NCBI GenBank assembly: GCA_002693605.1
Contig: NZQO01000098.1
Coordinates: forward strand, 1 to 7,655
Reading direction: 5' to 3'
Length of the DNA: 7,655 nucleotides
From: Flavobacteriaceae bacterium
GTDB taxonomy: Bacteria; Bacteroidota; Bacteroidia; Flavobacteriales; Flavobacteriaceae
In this document: positions 6,739 through 7,655 of the stretch, one piece after another
How the letters are laid out: every line of letters starts with the position of its first letter
Numbering within the stretch: position 1 is the stretch's first letter
Translations under genes and position numbers: made by a program
The notes under the pieces: model-generated
The model's input: only the letters and a program-made list of their open reading frames with translations
Told to the model about the DNA's origin: nothing
Databases searched by the model: none

Positions 6739-7655
6739 TTACTGCTTTACGATTTTTCTCGTTACGCTGTTGTTGATGCGTACAAAATACATTCCGTTCG
6801 ATAGGTTAGCTGTGTCCACGCGTGCCGTAGTAGCGTCGATATTTTCGATTTGGATGACAGTTTTGCCTTGAATGTCGATAATTTGAACCTGTTCAAGGAT
6901 TGTGTTTCCGCTCTCGATAGTAATTTGATTGCCAAACGGATTTGGATATAGCACAAGTTCGTTTTCCAGCGTGGGTTGTCCGGTAGAAAGGACCTCTACA
7001 ACAGTGAGCTCGAAAGTACATTCGGCATCATTGCCTGAGCTGTCGGTAATGTCAAACTCTACCGTATAGGTGCCTTGCGAGAGCTGGGTTCCCGGTGCAG
7101 GATTTTGGACCACCGTTGGGTTGGCGGTACAGTTGTCTGCCACGGTTAGCAATCCTTCGGCCACATAATCGGGCACGGTGTAGAAGGCTTGGCCATTGTC
7201 ATAGTCAGCTGTAGTATCGGCTGGGCAGGTAACGCTAGGTGCGATAGTGTCTACAATGGTGACTGTTGCGGTACATGTATCGGTATTTCCGGAAGGATCG
7301 GTAACGGTAAGGGTAACGGTTCTGTTGCCTAGGTCGTTACAGGAAAAGGAATTTGGCGAGACAGACAAGGCGGCAAATCCGCTATTGTCCGAAGATCCGT
7401 CATCTATCATATTTGCGCTTAAAATCAAGGTACCATCACTGCCCAGGGGCACTGTAATATCCTTGCACACTGCCACGGGGTTCTCGCTATCGGGCGCATT
7501 CGACTTAACGATGAAGAGACCCCGGCTAATATCACTTATTACGATGTTTCCGCTCGTAAAATAAGGGTATACGTTCCAGGCTCCAGAGGTACTCGCATTG
7601 TTGTTGCTTGGGTAGGTGTCGAAAAAGGCCGTTTCAGTAAAGCTCTGCCCGTCAA
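6739..7655 (-). CDS. Choice-of-anchor-B protein with Ig-like/HYR domains and T9SS sorting domain (5' end outside window)
   Basis: The frame is open from the window edge (first complete codon 7653-7651) to TAA at 6741-6739, giving the last 304 residues of a larger secreted protein. Residues 1-50 are the end of a choice-of-anchor-B propeller (FFDTYPSNNN, GAWNVYPYFTSGNIVISD, GLFIVK). Next is an Ig-like repeat (about 59-132: VAVCKDITVPLG, DPSGNTDTCTATVTIVD), then a hyalin-repeat (HYR) domain (about 133-221: IAPSVTCPADTT, DSSGNDAECTFELTV) with paired cysteines. The C-terminus (about 231-304: LVLYPNPFGNQITIES, DIQGKTVIQI, LSNGMYFVRINNS) is a T9SS type A sorting domain. HYR and Ig-like modules are usually adhesive or spacer domains. 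A GTG at 7476 lies inside the Ig-like domain and is not the start. It is a paralogue of the gene at 5123-6541 but has its own terminator. Confidence 0.92.
   Translation of the reverse strand, partial: DGQSFTETAFFDTYPSNNNASTSGAWNVYPYFTSGNIVISDISRGLFIVKSNAPDSENPVAVCKDITVPLGSDGTLILSANMIDDGSSDNSGFAALSVSPNSFSCNDLGNRTVTLTVTDPSGNTDTCTATVTIVDTIAPSVTCPADTTADYDNGQAFYTVPDYVAEGLLTVADNCTANPTVVQNPAPGTQLSQGTYTVEFDITDSSGNDAECTFELTVVEVLSTGQPTLENELVLYPNPFGNQITIESGNTILEQVQIIDIQGKTVIQIENIDATTARVDTANLSNGMYFVRINNSVTRKIVKQ

Noticed and set aside
6739..7476. Treating the HYR protein as a complete 245-residue gene starting at GTG 7476
   Set aside because: The frame stays open to the window edge and encodes the end of a choice-of-anchor-B domain. 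The GTG is inside the Ig-like domain and no signal peptide follows it.

Overview
The window reads as a chromosomal segment of a marine-type Flavobacteriia (Bacteroidota). Three things point there: two proteins carry C-terminal type IX secretion (T9SS) sorting domains, several lipoproteins have acidic residues right after the lipobox Cys, and genes lack Shine-Dalgarno sites but have Bacteroidota-type promoters (-33 TATG, -7 TAnnTTTG). All seven genes lie on the minus strand, so transcription runs from high to low coordinates. No mobile element, tRNA, rRNA or CRISPR array is visible.

Layout in transcription order. (1) 7655-6739: the 3' part of a secreted choice-of-anchor-B protein with Ig-like/HYR domains and a T9SS tail, closed by a strong intrinsic terminator (6673-6716). 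(2) 6597-6567: a promoter, followed by four tightly spaced genes (gaps 8, 33 and 12 nt): a second choice-of-anchor-B T9SS protein (6541-5123), a seven-bladed beta-propeller lipoprotein that starts at TTG (5114-3759), an MbnP-like copper-protein lipoprotein (3725-2985) and an MbnH/MauG-like di-heme peroxidase lipoprotein (2972-1887). (3) 1886-1710: an intergenic region with a weak terminator candidate, an inverted repeat and a promoter. (4) 1709-1380 sufA-like and 1361-1 sufB (3' end outside the window), the start of a SUF iron-sulfur assembly operon.

The notable unit is the four-gene operon. In methanotrophs the di-heme enzyme MbnH oxidises a tryptophan of MbnP to kynurenine, which is needed for copper binding. 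Here a MauG-like enzyme with its Trp/Gln/Pro/Glu active-site set intact sits 12 nt downstream of an MbnP-like protein carrying a Trp-Ser-Trp motif. Both are lipoproteins, and they are co-transcribed with two beta-propeller proteins predicted to reach the cell exterior. No methanobactin gene is seen in the window. The inferred picture is a surface-exposed, peroxidase-matured copper-binding system with propeller partners of unknown role. The SUF genes next to it look like an independent housekeeping unit with their own promoter.
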